This document shows positions 17,434 through 25,140 of a DNA stretch of 64,000 nt, piece after piece. This stretch comes from Trebonia sp963771985. Its GTDB lineage: Bacteria > Actinomycetota > Actinomycetes > Streptosporangiales > Streptosporangiaceae. The notes beneath the pieces were generated by a model, which saw nothing but the letters and a program-made list of their open reading frames with translations, was not told where the DNA came from and did no database searches. The translations under genes were made by a program, and so were the position numbers. Where the stretch lies: positions 62,001 to 126,000 of the forward strand of contig CAVYVO010000028.1 of the NCBI GenBank assembly GCA_963771985.1, in the 5' to 3' direction. Numbering within the stretch: the first letter of the stretch is position 1; each line of letters starts with the position of its first letter.

Positions 17434-18840
17434 TCACCGCCCAGGCGACCAGCGCCTGCCGAGCGAGTTGGTCAGCGGCAGCGAGAACGTCGCCGGCTGA
17501 GCGGCCACACCGGAGTCGGCCGCGGTCCCGCCGTCCGCCGCGCCGGACTCCGCCGTAGCGGACTCCGGCGCGGTGAGTGCGGCCGACGCGGCTGACGTGG
17601 CTGACGTGGCTGACCCGGCCGGCGGCCGCCGCAGCGCGGGAGAGCGCAGCGCGGCGAGCAGGTCGTCGAGCGCCTCGAAGTTATGGGCGCTGACCACGGC
17701 GTCGCAGTACGGCCAGGCGGCCGCCATGCCGCCCACCTCCGGCCGGTAGCGCGCGCTCTGCGTCCGCGGGTTCGCCCACACGATCCGGTAGGCGATCCGG
17801 TGCAGCCGGGCCATCTGCGCGCCCAGGACGGCCGGGTCTCCGGTCTCCCAGCCGTCGGAGATGATCAGCACGACCGCGCCGCGCGCCATGCCGCGGGACC
17901 CGTACCGGTCGTTGAACTCCCGCAGCGCCGCGCCGATCCGGGTGCCGCCCGCCCAGTCGGGCGCCGCCTCGCCGGCCTTGGCGAGCATCGTCTCCGGGCT
18001 GGCCGACGCCAGGAACGGCGTCAGCCGGGTCAGCCGGGTCGCGAACGTGAACACCTCGGTCCGCGGCCGCGTGGCATCTCGCGGGGAACCGGAGAAACCG
18101 CCGGACGTGCGGCTGGCCACGTACATCAGCTGCAGCAGCGCCCGTGCGTACGGCTCCATGGACCCGGAGATGTCGCAGAGCACGATGAGCCGCCGGGGCC
18201 GGGCGCGGACGGCCCGCCTCGCGATCTGCACCGGTTCCCCGCCGGTTCTCCTGGCCTGCCGCAGCGTGCGCCGCATGTCCAGCCGCACACCGTCCTTGCG
18301 CGGCCGGTAGCGGCGGGTCCGCCGCGGCGGCACCGCGATCGTGAGCTCGCGCATGAGCACAGAAAGCCGCCTGAGCTCGTCCGGTGTCAGCTGCGCGAAG
18401 TCGCGCCCGATCAGCCGCTCGGTATCGGAGGCCACCCGCCTGACGGCCGGCACCTCCGGCATGTCGTCCCCAGGCTCGTCCGAGGACCGCGACGAGGACG
18501 CGTCCACCTGCCGCAGCGCCGGAGGCAGTTCCCCGGTGCCCGCGGCGACGGGCGAGTCTGGCCCGGACGGCGTTTCCGCGGGCTCGACGGTCATGTTCTG
18601 CTGCGGCGCCCCCACCGTCGGCCGGCCCGGCACGCCGACGCCGAACATCTCAGCGAAAACCCGCTCGAACGTATCAACCTGGCTGGGATCCGAGACCATC
18701 GTGGCCAGCGCGCAGGCGTGCAGTTCCGCGATCGTGGCGGCGCCCATCACGGTGACCGCGCGGGCCAGGCGCTCACAGCGATCCGGCCCGGCCGGCAGCC
18801 CGGCGGACCGCAGCGCCACGCCCAGCGCCGAAGCCAGCAC
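17434..18840 (-). CDS. VWA-domain protein, CoxE-like
   Basis: A 468-residue protein whose C-terminal half is a von Willebrand A domain with an intact metal site: LIVLCDISGSMEPYARALLQ (the D-x-S-x-S motif), then GGTRIGAALREF and VLIISDGWETGDP. An Arg-rich segment (PPRRTRRYRPRKDGVRLDMRRTL) precedes it, as in CoxE proteins. CoxD (MoxR) and CoxE help mature Mo-hydroxylases such as CO dehydrogenase; the likely client operon is at 55.1-58.7 kb. The start is GTG 18840. Between it and the MoxR stop is an 18-bp tandem duplication. Confidence 0.85.
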   Translation of the reverse strand: MLASALGVALRSAGLPAGPDRCERLARAVTVMGAATIAELHACALATMVSDPSQVDTFERVFAEMFGVGVPGRPTVGAPQQNMTVEPAETPSGPDSPVAAGTGELPPALRQVDASSSRSSDEPGDDMPEVPAVRRVASDTERLIGRDFAQLTPDELRRLSVLMRELTIAVPPRRTRRYRPRKDGVRLDMRRTLRQARRTGGEPVQIARRAVRARPRRLIVLCDISGSMEPYARALLQLMYVASRTSGGFSGSPRDATRPRTEVFTFATRLTRLTPFLASASPETMLAKAGEAAPDWAGGTRIGAALREFNDRYGSRGMARGAVVLIISDGWETGDPAVLGAQMARLHRIAYRIVWANPRTQSARYRPEVGGMAAAWPYCDAVVSAHNFEALDDLLAALRSPALRRPPAGSATSATSAASAALTAPESATAESGAADGGTAADSGVAAQPATFSLPLTNSLGRRWSPGR

Positions 18841-18857
18841 GGCGACGTCGGCCGCCG

Positions 18858-18893
18858 GCGGCCGGCGCCGTCACCGCGGCCGGCGCCGTCACC
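18858..18893. repeat. Perfect 18-bp tandem duplication
   Basis: GCGGCCGGCGCCGTCACC is present twice, at 18858-18875 and 18876-18893, between the MoxR stop and the VWA start. The 18-base length keeps any reading frame. Confidence 0.7.
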
Positions 18894-18906
18894 GAACCGG
18901 ATGCCG

Positions 18907-19812
18907 TCAGTCATGCCCCACGACGGAAGCCAGGCCGACCTCGCGCACGGTCTGCTCGTCCTCCGGGTACTTGACCACGACGCTCATCGTCTGCCCGGCC
19001 ATCTCGGGAGACAGCGACGCGGCGCCGAACACCGTCACCGCCCCCGCCCAGGTGATCGCCTCCGAAATGCCCGGCGGCTTGGTCAGGTCGAGCGAGCGCA
19101 GCCTGTTCACCGCGGTCGCGATCTCACCGGCGAGTTCCGAGCTGGCGCCAGGCACGCGCCGCCGGATGATCTGCGCGACCCGCGCCGCGTCCGGGTATCC
19201 GATCCAGTGGTAGAGGCAGCGCCGCTTGAGCGCGTCGTGCAGGTCACGGGTGCGGTTGGAAGTGAGGATCGTCACCGGCGGCACCACCGCGCGGCGCGTC
19301 CCGAGCTCGGGGATCGTCACCGAAGACTCGGCGAGCATCTCGAACAGAAACGCCTCGAACTCGTCGTCGGCCCTGTCGACCTCGTCGATGAGCAGTACGG
19401 CGGGCCGCGGGCCCGGGTGGTCGAGCGCGGTCAGCAGCGGCCTGGCCAGCAGGAACTCCTCGCGGAACAGGTCGGTTTCGCGCAACTGCTCGTGGGTGGC
19501 CTCGGCTAGCCGGATGGCGAGCAGCTGCCGCGGGTAGTTCCACTCGTACAGCGCCTCGGCCGCCGCGATGCCCTCGTAGCACTGCAGCCGCACGAGCACG
19601 GTGTCCAGCGCCGTCGCGAGCGCCTTGGCCGCCTCGGTCTTGCCGACACCAGGCTCGCCCTCCAGCAAGATCGGCTGTCCCATCCGCACCGCGAGGAACA
19701 GCGCCGCCGCCAGCTGGTCCCCGGCCAGGTAGCCGGTCTTGTCGAGCGCGGCGGACAAGGCCGCTACGTCAGGGAACCGCTCGCCGAGCTCGGCGGAAAC
19801 TACGCTGCTCAC
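18907..19812 (-). CDS. MoxR-family AAA ATPase, CoxD-like
   Basis: A 301-residue AAA+ chaperone. Walker A is EGEPGVGKTEAAKAL (about 52-66), Walker B is AVLLIDEVDRADDEFEAFL (about 138-156), and sensor 1 is TILTSNRTRD. MoxR ATPases act with VWA proteins to insert cofactors or remodel complexes, and the partner gene lies directly downstream. The deaminase gene is 67 bases upstream on the same strand. Confidence 0.88.
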   Translation of the reverse strand: MSSVVSAELGERFPDVAALSAALDKTGYLAGDQLAAALFLAVRMGQPILLEGEPGVGKTEAAKALATALDTVLVRLQCYEGIAAAEALYEWNYPRQLLAIRLAEATHEQLRETDLFREEFLLARPLLTALDHPGPRPAVLLIDEVDRADDEFEAFLFEMLAESSVTIPELGTRRAVVPPVTILTSNRTRDLHDALKRRCLYHWIGYPDAARVAQIIRRRVPGASSELAGEIATAVNRLRSLDLTKPPGISEAITWAGAVTVFGAASLSPEMAGQTMSVVVKYPEDEQTVREVGLASVVGHD

Positions 19813-19879
19813 AAGCTGCGAGTGTATCTGCCGGGGTCAGCTGTGAACGCATCGCGACAACCCGGACAACAAACGGGTG

Positions 19880-20338
19880 CTAGCGGCCGCCGATGTCCTC
19901 GCTCCAGACCTCCGGGTAGCGGGCCTGGAACTCCTCCATCGCCGCGACGCAGGCGGGGTCGTCGAGCAGGACGATCTCCACGCCGCGAGCGCGGAGGAAA
20001 TCGAGGTCGCCCGCGAACGTGCGGGCCTCGCCCACCACGACGCGCGGGATCTGGAAGAGCAGGATCGCCCCGGTGCACATCTGGCACGGGGACAGCGTCG
20101 TGTACAGCGTGGTGTCCGCGTACGAAGGACGCCGGCCCGCGTTGCGCAGGCAGGCTATCTCGCCGTGCGCCACCGGGTCGCCGCGCTGCACGCGCTCGTT
20201 GTGCCCGGCGGCGATCACCTCGCGGCCCGCCGCCAGCACCGCGCCGACCGGCACGCCGCCGGCCTCGAGGCTCGTCCGCGCCTGGCCGAGGGCGAGCGCC
20301 ATAAGTTCCCTGTCGACCCGCAGGTCATCACCACCCAT
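19880..20338 (-). CDS. Nucleoside/cytosine deaminase (CDA superfamily)
   Basis: A 152-residue zinc deaminase; the start is set at ATG 20338 (MGGDDLRVDRELM), 11 bases after the GNAT stop. Zinc and catalytic residues are visible: DPVAHGEIACLRNAG (H-x-E, HGE instead of HAE) and TTLSPCQMCTGAILLF (PCxxC). The tail PEVWSEDIGG and overall size resemble the yeast-type cytosine deaminase/guanine deaminase branch. The exact base is not certain. It is probably co-transcribed with the GNAT gene. Confidence 0.85.
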   Translation of the reverse strand: MGGDDLRVDRELMALALGQARTSLEAGGVPVGAVLAAGREVIAAGHNERVQRGDPVAHGEIACLRNAGRRPSYADTTLYTTLSPCQMCTGAILLFQIPRVVVGEARTFAGDLDFLRARGVEIVLLDDPACVAAMEEFQARYPEVWSEDIGGR

Positions 20339-20349
20339 GACCGCATACG

Positions 20350-20925
20350 TTACCGGGGGGCGGCGCCCTGCCATTCGGCGCGGGTCAGCTCCCAGACCAC
20401 GCCGATGCCGGTGCCGCCGGCCGGCACATGGTCGAGCGGCCGGCGCTCGATCTCCGTGAAACCGAGTTTGCGCGGGATGCCCCCGCTGGCGACGTTGAGC
20501 TCGTCGTGCACGATCTGCACCCGCTCGATGCCGGGCAGGGCGAACGCCTGCTCGACCAGGACCGCCGCTCCCGCGGTGGCCAGCCCCCGTCGTGCGCAGG
20601 CCTGGCGCACCCAGTACCCGATCTCGAGGCCGCCCGGTCCGATCCGCGCCATCAGCCCGATCGACCCGGCGATCGTCCCGTCGACGAGCATGGCGTAGTT
20701 GAACGCCGTGCCCGCTGTCCAGTCACGCTCACTGCCGGCGAGGAATTCGGCCTGCGCGGCGCGGCTGAAGTCCTCCGCCCAGGGCATCCACGGGCGCAGG
20801 TGCTCCAGGGACGTGAGCACCGCCTCGCATGCGGCCTCGAGATCGGCCATCCGCCAGCGGCGCAGGATGGCCGGCCCGGCGTCGATGACTTCGGGCGGCC
20901 GGGACGGCTCGGTATCGTGTCGCAT
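20350..20925 (-). CDS. GNAT N-acetyltransferase (RimJ/RimL-like)
   Basis: A 191-residue protein from ATG 20925. It shows AILRRWRMADLEAACEAV, GSIGLMARIGPGGLEIGYWV, ARRGLATAGAAVLVEQAF (the acetyl-CoA pyrophosphate loop) and IHDELN-type IVHDELNVASGGIPRKLGF. These are the marks of RimJ/RimL-type transferases acting on protein N-termini or small amines. A longer upstream extension in frame is antisense to the next gene and is rejected. It is the first gene of a unit with the deaminase. Confidence 0.85.
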   Translation of the reverse strand: MRHDTEPSRPPEVIDAGPAILRRWRMADLEAACEAVLTSLEHLRPWMPWAEDFSRAAQAEFLAGSERDWTAGTAFNYAMLVDGTIAGSIGLMARIGPGGLEIGYWVRQACARRGLATAGAAVLVEQAFALPGIERVQIVHDELNVASGGIPRKLGFTEIERRPLDHVPAGGTGIGVVWELTRAEWQGAAPR

Positions 20926-20974
20926 CCACCCAGCTTGTCGCGGCCACCATGGCCCGCACAACCCGAATACGGGC

Positions 20975-21559
20975 TTACTGCCCGCCGATCCGGCGCCGCG
21001 GATCGCGGCGGTCCCCGGGCTCCCGGGGCCGCGGTATCCGCGGCGGGACCTCCAGCAGCCATTCGTACCGCAGTTCCTCGCCGGGCCGCAGCCGGGCCCA
21101 CCGCGCGGCCTCCACTTGCAGCGCCCGCGCGGCCACGGCGATGGCCTCGGGCCGCGGTGCGGTGCCCCGCAACACGGCCAGCTTCGTCCCGGTGATCCGC
21201 CGGATCTCGTCAAGCGACGGATCGTCGAGCGCGGCGACGGTCTCCGCGAGGTCCGCGAGCAATTCGGACCGCAGCACACGCTCCCGGTACCGCCGCTTCA
21301 GCTCCGCCGAGCGTTCCCCGGCGTGCGGCGGGCGCCGTCCCCGCAGGTGCCGCATGCTGGTGAACACCGCGCCCGCGGCGATGCCGCCCCAGATCCCGTC
21401 GGTGATGCCGAGCTCACGCTCGACGATCAGGTGCCTGATGTCGTGCGGGAGCGCCGTTCCGGCGCGGCCGCCCTGCAGGCGGTAGACCACGCCGTCGTCC
21501 CGTTCCACCACCGCGTACGCGATCTCATGATCGGGAAGACGCGGAAACGTGACGCGCAT
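20975..21559 (-). CDS. Conserved hypothetical protein
   Basis: A 194-residue soluble, Arg-rich protein starting at ATG 21559. Segments such as LPHDIRHLIVERELGITDGIWGGIAAGAVF look well conserved in type across actinobacteria, but I know no function. The C-terminus PRIPRPREPGDRRDPRRR is basic and disordered. It is divergent from ybaK, with a G-rich hairpin between them. Confidence 0.65.
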   Translation of the reverse strand: MRVTFPRLPDHEIAYAVVERDDGVVYRLQGGRAGTALPHDIRHLIVERELGITDGIWGGIAAGAVFTSMRHLRGRRPPHAGERSAELKRRYRERVLRSELLADLAETVAALDDPSLDEIRRITGTKLAVLRGTAPRPEAIAVAARALQVEAARWARLRPGEELRYEWLLEVPPRIPRPREPGDRRDPRRRIGGQ

Positions 21560-21612
21560 GCCCCCACTATGCGCACCACGCGGCCCGCCGGCCTAACGGT
21601 TTTCGGTGCTAG

Positions 21613-21645
21613 CCCGGGGGGACGACCCCCCCAAACCCCCCCGGG
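21613..21645. repeat. G/C-run hairpin, GGGGGACGACCCCC family
   Basis: CCCGGGGGG ... CCCCCCCGGG ends enclose a GGGGGGACGACCCCCC hairpin and a second C7 run. The opposite strand has two G7 runs separated by TTT. A related sequence is embedded in the acetate kinase gene at 49307-49330. Confidence 0.55.
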
Positions 21646-21675
21646 AAGAGGCCGAGTCACACCGCTCGCGCTAGT

Positions 21676-22163
21676 GTGCCGTTCGTGGCTGGACGAGGCA
21701 CCACGGCGACGATCGCCCTGCAGCGGGCGAAGATCCCGTTCACGCTGCACGAGTACGAGCACGACCCGCGGCGCGAGTCCTACGGCCTGGAAGCCAGCGA
21801 AGCGCTCGGCGTGCCACCGGAACGAGTGTTCAAGACCCTGGTCGCGGCCGTCGACGGATCGCTCGCCGTGGGGGTCGTCCCGGTACACCGGCAGCTGGAC
21901 ATGAAGGCGCTGGCCGCGGCCGCCGGCGGCAAGCGGGCGGTCATGGCGGAGGTCGCGGCCGCTGAGCGCGCCACGGGCTATGTGGCCGGGGGCATCTCCC
22001 CCGTCGGCCAGAAGCGGCGGTTGCCCGTGTTAGTCGACGAGTCCGCCCTCTCACTCGGCACGATATTCTGCAGCGCGGCCGGCGCGGGCTGGAGATCGAA
22101 CTCGCCCCTGCAGACCTGATCAGGGCGGCCGGGGCGAAGGTGGCGGCGATAGCGACTCCGTGA
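21676..22163 (+). pseudogene. ybaK: YbaK/ProX-type aminoacyl-tRNA deacylase, frameshifted
   Basis: YbaK hydrolyses Cys-tRNA(Pro). The first frame (GTG 21676 or 21685) reads TATIALQRAKIPFTLHEYEHD, VPPERVFKTLVAAVDG with the catalytic-region Lys, and YVAGGISPVGQKRRLPV, then loses homology after FCSA. The expected end, RRGLEIELAPADLIRAAGAK, continues in a second frame to TGA 22161-22163. One base is missing near 22072-22080. With repair the protein is about 162 residues, the normal size. The true stop overlaps the GTG of the following GT87-like gene (GTGA). Confidence 0.85.
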
Positions 22164-22999
22164 CCCCGTACCTGCCCGCCGCCCGGCTGTCGCACGTGCT
22201 CGCCTACGACCCCTACGAGCCGCTGATGGCGGCGTTCGGCATCCCGGGCGCCGCCGGCCTGGCCGGCTGGGCGGGTAACCCGCGGCTGTGGCTGACCCTC
22301 GCCGGGACGGCGGGCAGCTACCTCGCGTTCCGGATCCCCGGCGCGCGGCCACGCCAGGCGATGGTCGCCACGGCGTTCGCGATGGCCTCGCCCGTGATGT
22401 CGCTCCAGGTGGCGGCCGGCGAAACCGACCTCCCCGTGCTCGCGCTGCTGTGCGCGGCCCTCGCGCTGGCCGCGCGGTCACCGGGGAAGGCGGCCGTGGC
22501 GGCCGGCATCGCGTGCGCGCTCAAGACGGCCGCCTGGCTCGCCGTCCCCGTCATCGCAGTGCTGCTCGCCGCCAGCCGCGGCGCGAAAGACGGCTGGCGG
22601 TTCGCCGGGCGCGCGGCACTGACCGCCGTGGCCGCGATGCTCGCGGCCGCGCCCGCGGCGCTGGCCGATCCGGGCGCCGCGGTCGACAACACCGTCCTGT
22701 TCCCGCTCGGCCTCGCCCGTCACCGCACCCCGGCGGCTAGCCCGCTGCCCGGGCACCTGCTCGCCGCCGCGGGGCCAGCGGGGAAATGGGCCGCCGTCGC
22801 GCTGCTCGCCGCCGCGGCGCTGGCGTTCGCCTGGTGGCTGGCGGCGCGGCCGCCGCGCACCACGCGGGCCGCGGCGGTCCGGCTGGCTGTCGCCCTGGCC
22901 GCCCTGTTCACGCTTGCCCCGGCGACCCGCTGGGGTTACTACGCCTACCCGCTCGGCGTGCTGGGCTGGATTGGGCTTTCCCGTCCCGAGCGCTCCTGA
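22160..22999 (+). CDS. GT87/DUF2029-like membrane protein, N-terminally short
   Basis: A 279-residue polytopic protein (seven or eight helices) starting at a GTG that overlaps the ybaK stop. The body (GETDLPVLALLCAALALAAR, KTAAWLAVPVIAVLLA, FPLGLARHRTPAASPLPGHLL, RWGYYAYPLGVLGW) matches the later two-thirds of GT87-type proteins of about 400 residues. The usual first helices and the acidic first periplasmic loop that carries the catalytic Asp are missing. Either a deletion removed them or this is a reduced paralogue. Probably not an active transferase. Confidence 0.65.
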   Translation: MTPYLPAARLSHVLAYDPYEPLMAAFGIPGAAGLAGWAGNPRLWLTLAGTAGSYLAFRIPGARPRQAMVATAFAMASPVMSLQVAAGETDLPVLALLCAALALAARSPGKAAVAAGIACALKTAAWLAVPVIAVLLAASRGAKDGWRFAGRAALTAVAAMLAAAPAALADPGAAVDNTVLFPLGLARHRTPAASPLPGHLLAAAGPAGKWAAVALLAAAALAFAWWLAARPPRTTRAAAVRLAVALAALFTLAPATRWGYYAYPLGVLGWIGLSRPERS

Positions 23000-23002
23000 T
23001 TC

Positions 23003-23956
23003 TTATTCTTCCGAACGGACGGTGGTTACTCCCTCGGCTTCACCCGCTGCCCCGTCCGCCTCGGCCGCCTCGGCCGTGGCCGGGCGGATGACGACCGGCC
23101 GGTCGGGCCGGCGCTGGGCGAGGACGAACCAGACGAGCCCGGCCACGGTCATGATGATCGCGATGTACATGTTGAGCCGCAGCCCGAAGAAGTACTCCGA
23201 GGAGTCGATCCGCACCGACTCCTCGAAGATCCGGAACGCGGAATAGCCCGCCACGTAGAGGGCGAACAGGCTCCATGGCCTGATCTTGGCGTGGTGGCCC
23301 AGCCAGACGAGGAAAGCAGCGAGCGCCAGGTCCCAGATCAGCTCGTACAGGAACGTCGGCTGGAAGGTCGCGAAGTGCAGGTCCTGCGCCGGGATCCCGC
23401 CGCTCACCCGGTACTGGTAGGGGATCTCCAGCCCCCAGGGCAGCGTGGTCGGCCTGCCGAACAGCTCCTTGTTGAAATAGTTCCCGACCCGCCCGACCGC
23501 CTGGGCGACCAGCAGCGCCGGGGCGACCGCGTTCGCGAACGGGCCGGCGGTGATGCCCAGCCGGTGCAGCCGCCAGACGCCGACGACCGCGGCCAGCGCC
23601 ACCCCGCCCCAGATGCCCAGGCCTCCCGTCCAGACCGCCAGCGGCCCGTACCACACATGCGGGATGTCGTCCGGCGTGGTGATGTCGAAATAGATCCGGC
23701 CGCCGATGATGCCCGCCGGCACGACCCACAGCGCGATGTCGTTGACCACGTCCGGGTCGCCCCCGAGGGCGCGCCAGCGCCGCCGGGTAATCAGGATCGC
23801 CAGCGTGATCCCGATAATGTAGCCGAGCGCGTAGAAGTGGATATCCAGCGGGCCGATGTGGAAGCTGTTGATCGGCGGGCTGGGGATGTACTGCGGCAGG
23901 GCGCCGGTGACGTGCACCATGCAGCCGAGACTACCGTTGCCCAGTGACTGAGTCAT
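23003..23956 (-). CDS. lgt: Prolipoprotein diacylglyceryl transferase
   Basis: Transfers diacylglycerol from phosphatidylglycerol to the lipobox Cys of prolipoproteins. The 317-residue product has seven helices and the Lgt signature VGRVGNYFNKELFGRPT (about residues 155-171), plus HFYALGYIIGI, GGRIYFD and YELIWDLALAAFLVWL. The C-terminus is a charged Ala/Glu tail. The start could also be ATG 23920 (MVHVTGALPQYIPSPP), which fits the family better; neither has a strong ribosome site. The gene is usually next to trp genes in actinobacteria but not here. Confidence 0.93.
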   Translation of the reverse strand: MTQSLGNGSLGCMVHVTGALPQYIPSPPINSFHIGPLDIHFYALGYIIGITLAILITRRRWRALGGDPDVVNDIALWVVPAGIIGGRIYFDITTPDDIPHVWYGPLAVWTGGLGIWGGVALAAVVGVWRLHRLGITAGPFANAVAPALLVAQAVGRVGNYFNKELFGRPTTLPWGLEIPYQYRVSGGIPAQDLHFATFQPTFLYELIWDLALAAFLVWLGHHAKIRPWSLFALYVAGYSAFRIFEESVRIDSSEYFFGLRLNMYIAIIMTVAGLVWFVLAQRRPDRPVVIRPATAEAAEADGAAGEAEGVTTVRSEE

Positions 23957-24426
23957 AGTGAGTCACCCACCAGCACCCCGTCTCGGGGTTGTTTCCCAGC
24001 CTGTCGGCTGATCTTGGCCGGTCGCCGGCTCCCCTTGCCGGTAAGCCTACGCTGCCCAAATTGGGACATTAAAGGCATAACGGGCTAGTGCGCTACAGAG
24101 TGTAGCCGTTTCGCGCGCCCCGCTGCGGACTCCCGGCGCGGCCGACCATGATCGCGAAGAGTTTTCGGCGTTATAGAATGATTTACTTACGTTGAGAAAA
24201 ATGTTTTCGGGATTATGGCGCTGGCTTCGCAATCGGCAGTCACGGACGGTTATAGTGGCGGCGGACGCGTCCCAGGGAGCCAAACATGCGTACGCTCACA
24301 AGCACTCACTGTCAGGCGAGCGGATCCCGACCCCGCGGCTGGATGATCCGGGGACGTTAGTCCTTGGCGAAGAGGGTATCCAGTGCCTAGCTTTATACAC
24401 GTAAGCCCGAAACACAGGAGACCAAC
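23957..24426. other. Divergent lgt / dosR-like intergenic region
   Basis: No gene is supported in these 470 bases. The middle (24160-24220) is unusually AT-rich and probably carries promoters. A CCCCGTCTCGGGG hairpin lies near 23980. The DosR-like box at 24351 is the main identifiable site. Confidence 0.45.
24351..24364. promoter_or_regulatory. DosR-like box upstream of the regulator gene
   Basis: GGGACGTTAGTCCT matches the core GGGACTWWAGTCCC at 12 of 14 positions, 62 bases before the regulator start, consistent with autoregulation. The consensus is known from Mycobacterium; use here is inference. Confidence 0.6.
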
Positions 24427-25140
24427 GTGGAAACCCCAGCCAGCGAGAACGGCACCAAGCAGCCGATCGCGGTGTTCCTGCTCGACGACCACGAAGTCGT
24501 CCGGCGGGGTGTGCGCGACATGCTGGAAGCCGAAGGCGACATCAGGGTCGTCGGTGAGGCGGGGACCGCGTCCTCCGCGCTCGCGAGGATTCCGGCGCTG
24601 CGGCCGGACGTGGCGGTCCTGGACGTGCGGCTGCCGGACGGCGACGGCGTCACCGTCTGCCGTGAGATCCGGTCCCGGATGCCTGAGGTGGCGTGCCTGA
24701 TGCTGACCTCGTTTGCCGATGACGACGCGCTCATGGACGCGGTCATGGCCGGGGCGGCAGGGTACGTACTGAAGCAGATCCGCGGCAGCGACCTGGTCGG
24801 CGCGGTGCGGACGGTCGCCACCGGACAGTCCATGCTGGACCCGCGGGCGGCCAGCCAGCTGATGGCCAGGCTGCGCGGCCAGTCGGCGAAACATGACCCG
24901 CTGGCCGGGCTCACCCCGCAGGAACGGAGGATCCTTGAGCTGATCGGCGAGGGACTCACCAACCGGCAGATCGGGGAGAAGATGTTCCTCGCCGAGAAGA
25001 CGGTCAAGAACTACATCTCGGCACTGTTCGCCAAGCTCGGCATGGAGCGGCGCACCCAGGCGGCCGCGTACGCCGCCCGCGTGTTCGGCGAGCACCCAGG
25101 TGAGCACGGCGACGAGACCGGCACCGGCCACTACCGCTAG
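24427..25140 (+). CDS. DosR/DevR-like NarL-family response regulator
   Basis: A 237-residue regulator from GTG 24427 behind AGGAG. The receiver has LLDDHEVVRRGVRDML, phospho-acceptor Asp66 in VAVLDVRLPDGDG, and GYVLKQIRGSDLV with the conserved Lys. The LuxR-type helix-turn-helix near residues 165-220 reads LTPQERRILELIGEGLTNRQ and KTVKNYISALFAKLGMERR, very close to DosR. It converges on a DosS-like kinase, and the two share the stop tetramer CTAG (25137-25140). It probably controls the surrounding stress genes through boxes such as 24351, 26935, 33246, 36967 and 41889. Confidence 0.9.
   Translation: METPASENGTKQPIAVFLLDDHEVVRRGVRDMLEAEGDIRVVGEAGTASSALARIPALRPDVAVLDVRLPDGDGVTVCREIRSRMPEVACLMLTSFADDDALMDAVMAGAAGYVLKQIRGSDLVGAVRTVATGQSMLDPRAASQLMARLRGQSAKHDPLAGLTPQERRILELIGEGLTNRQIGEKMFLAEKTVKNYISALFAKLGMERRTQAAAYAARVFGEHPGEHGDETGTGHYR

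Noticed and set aside
24192..24404. 70-codon frame before the DosR-like gene
   Set aside because: TTG start, no ribosome site, AT-rich first part and overlap with the DosR-like box; more likely promoter DNA.
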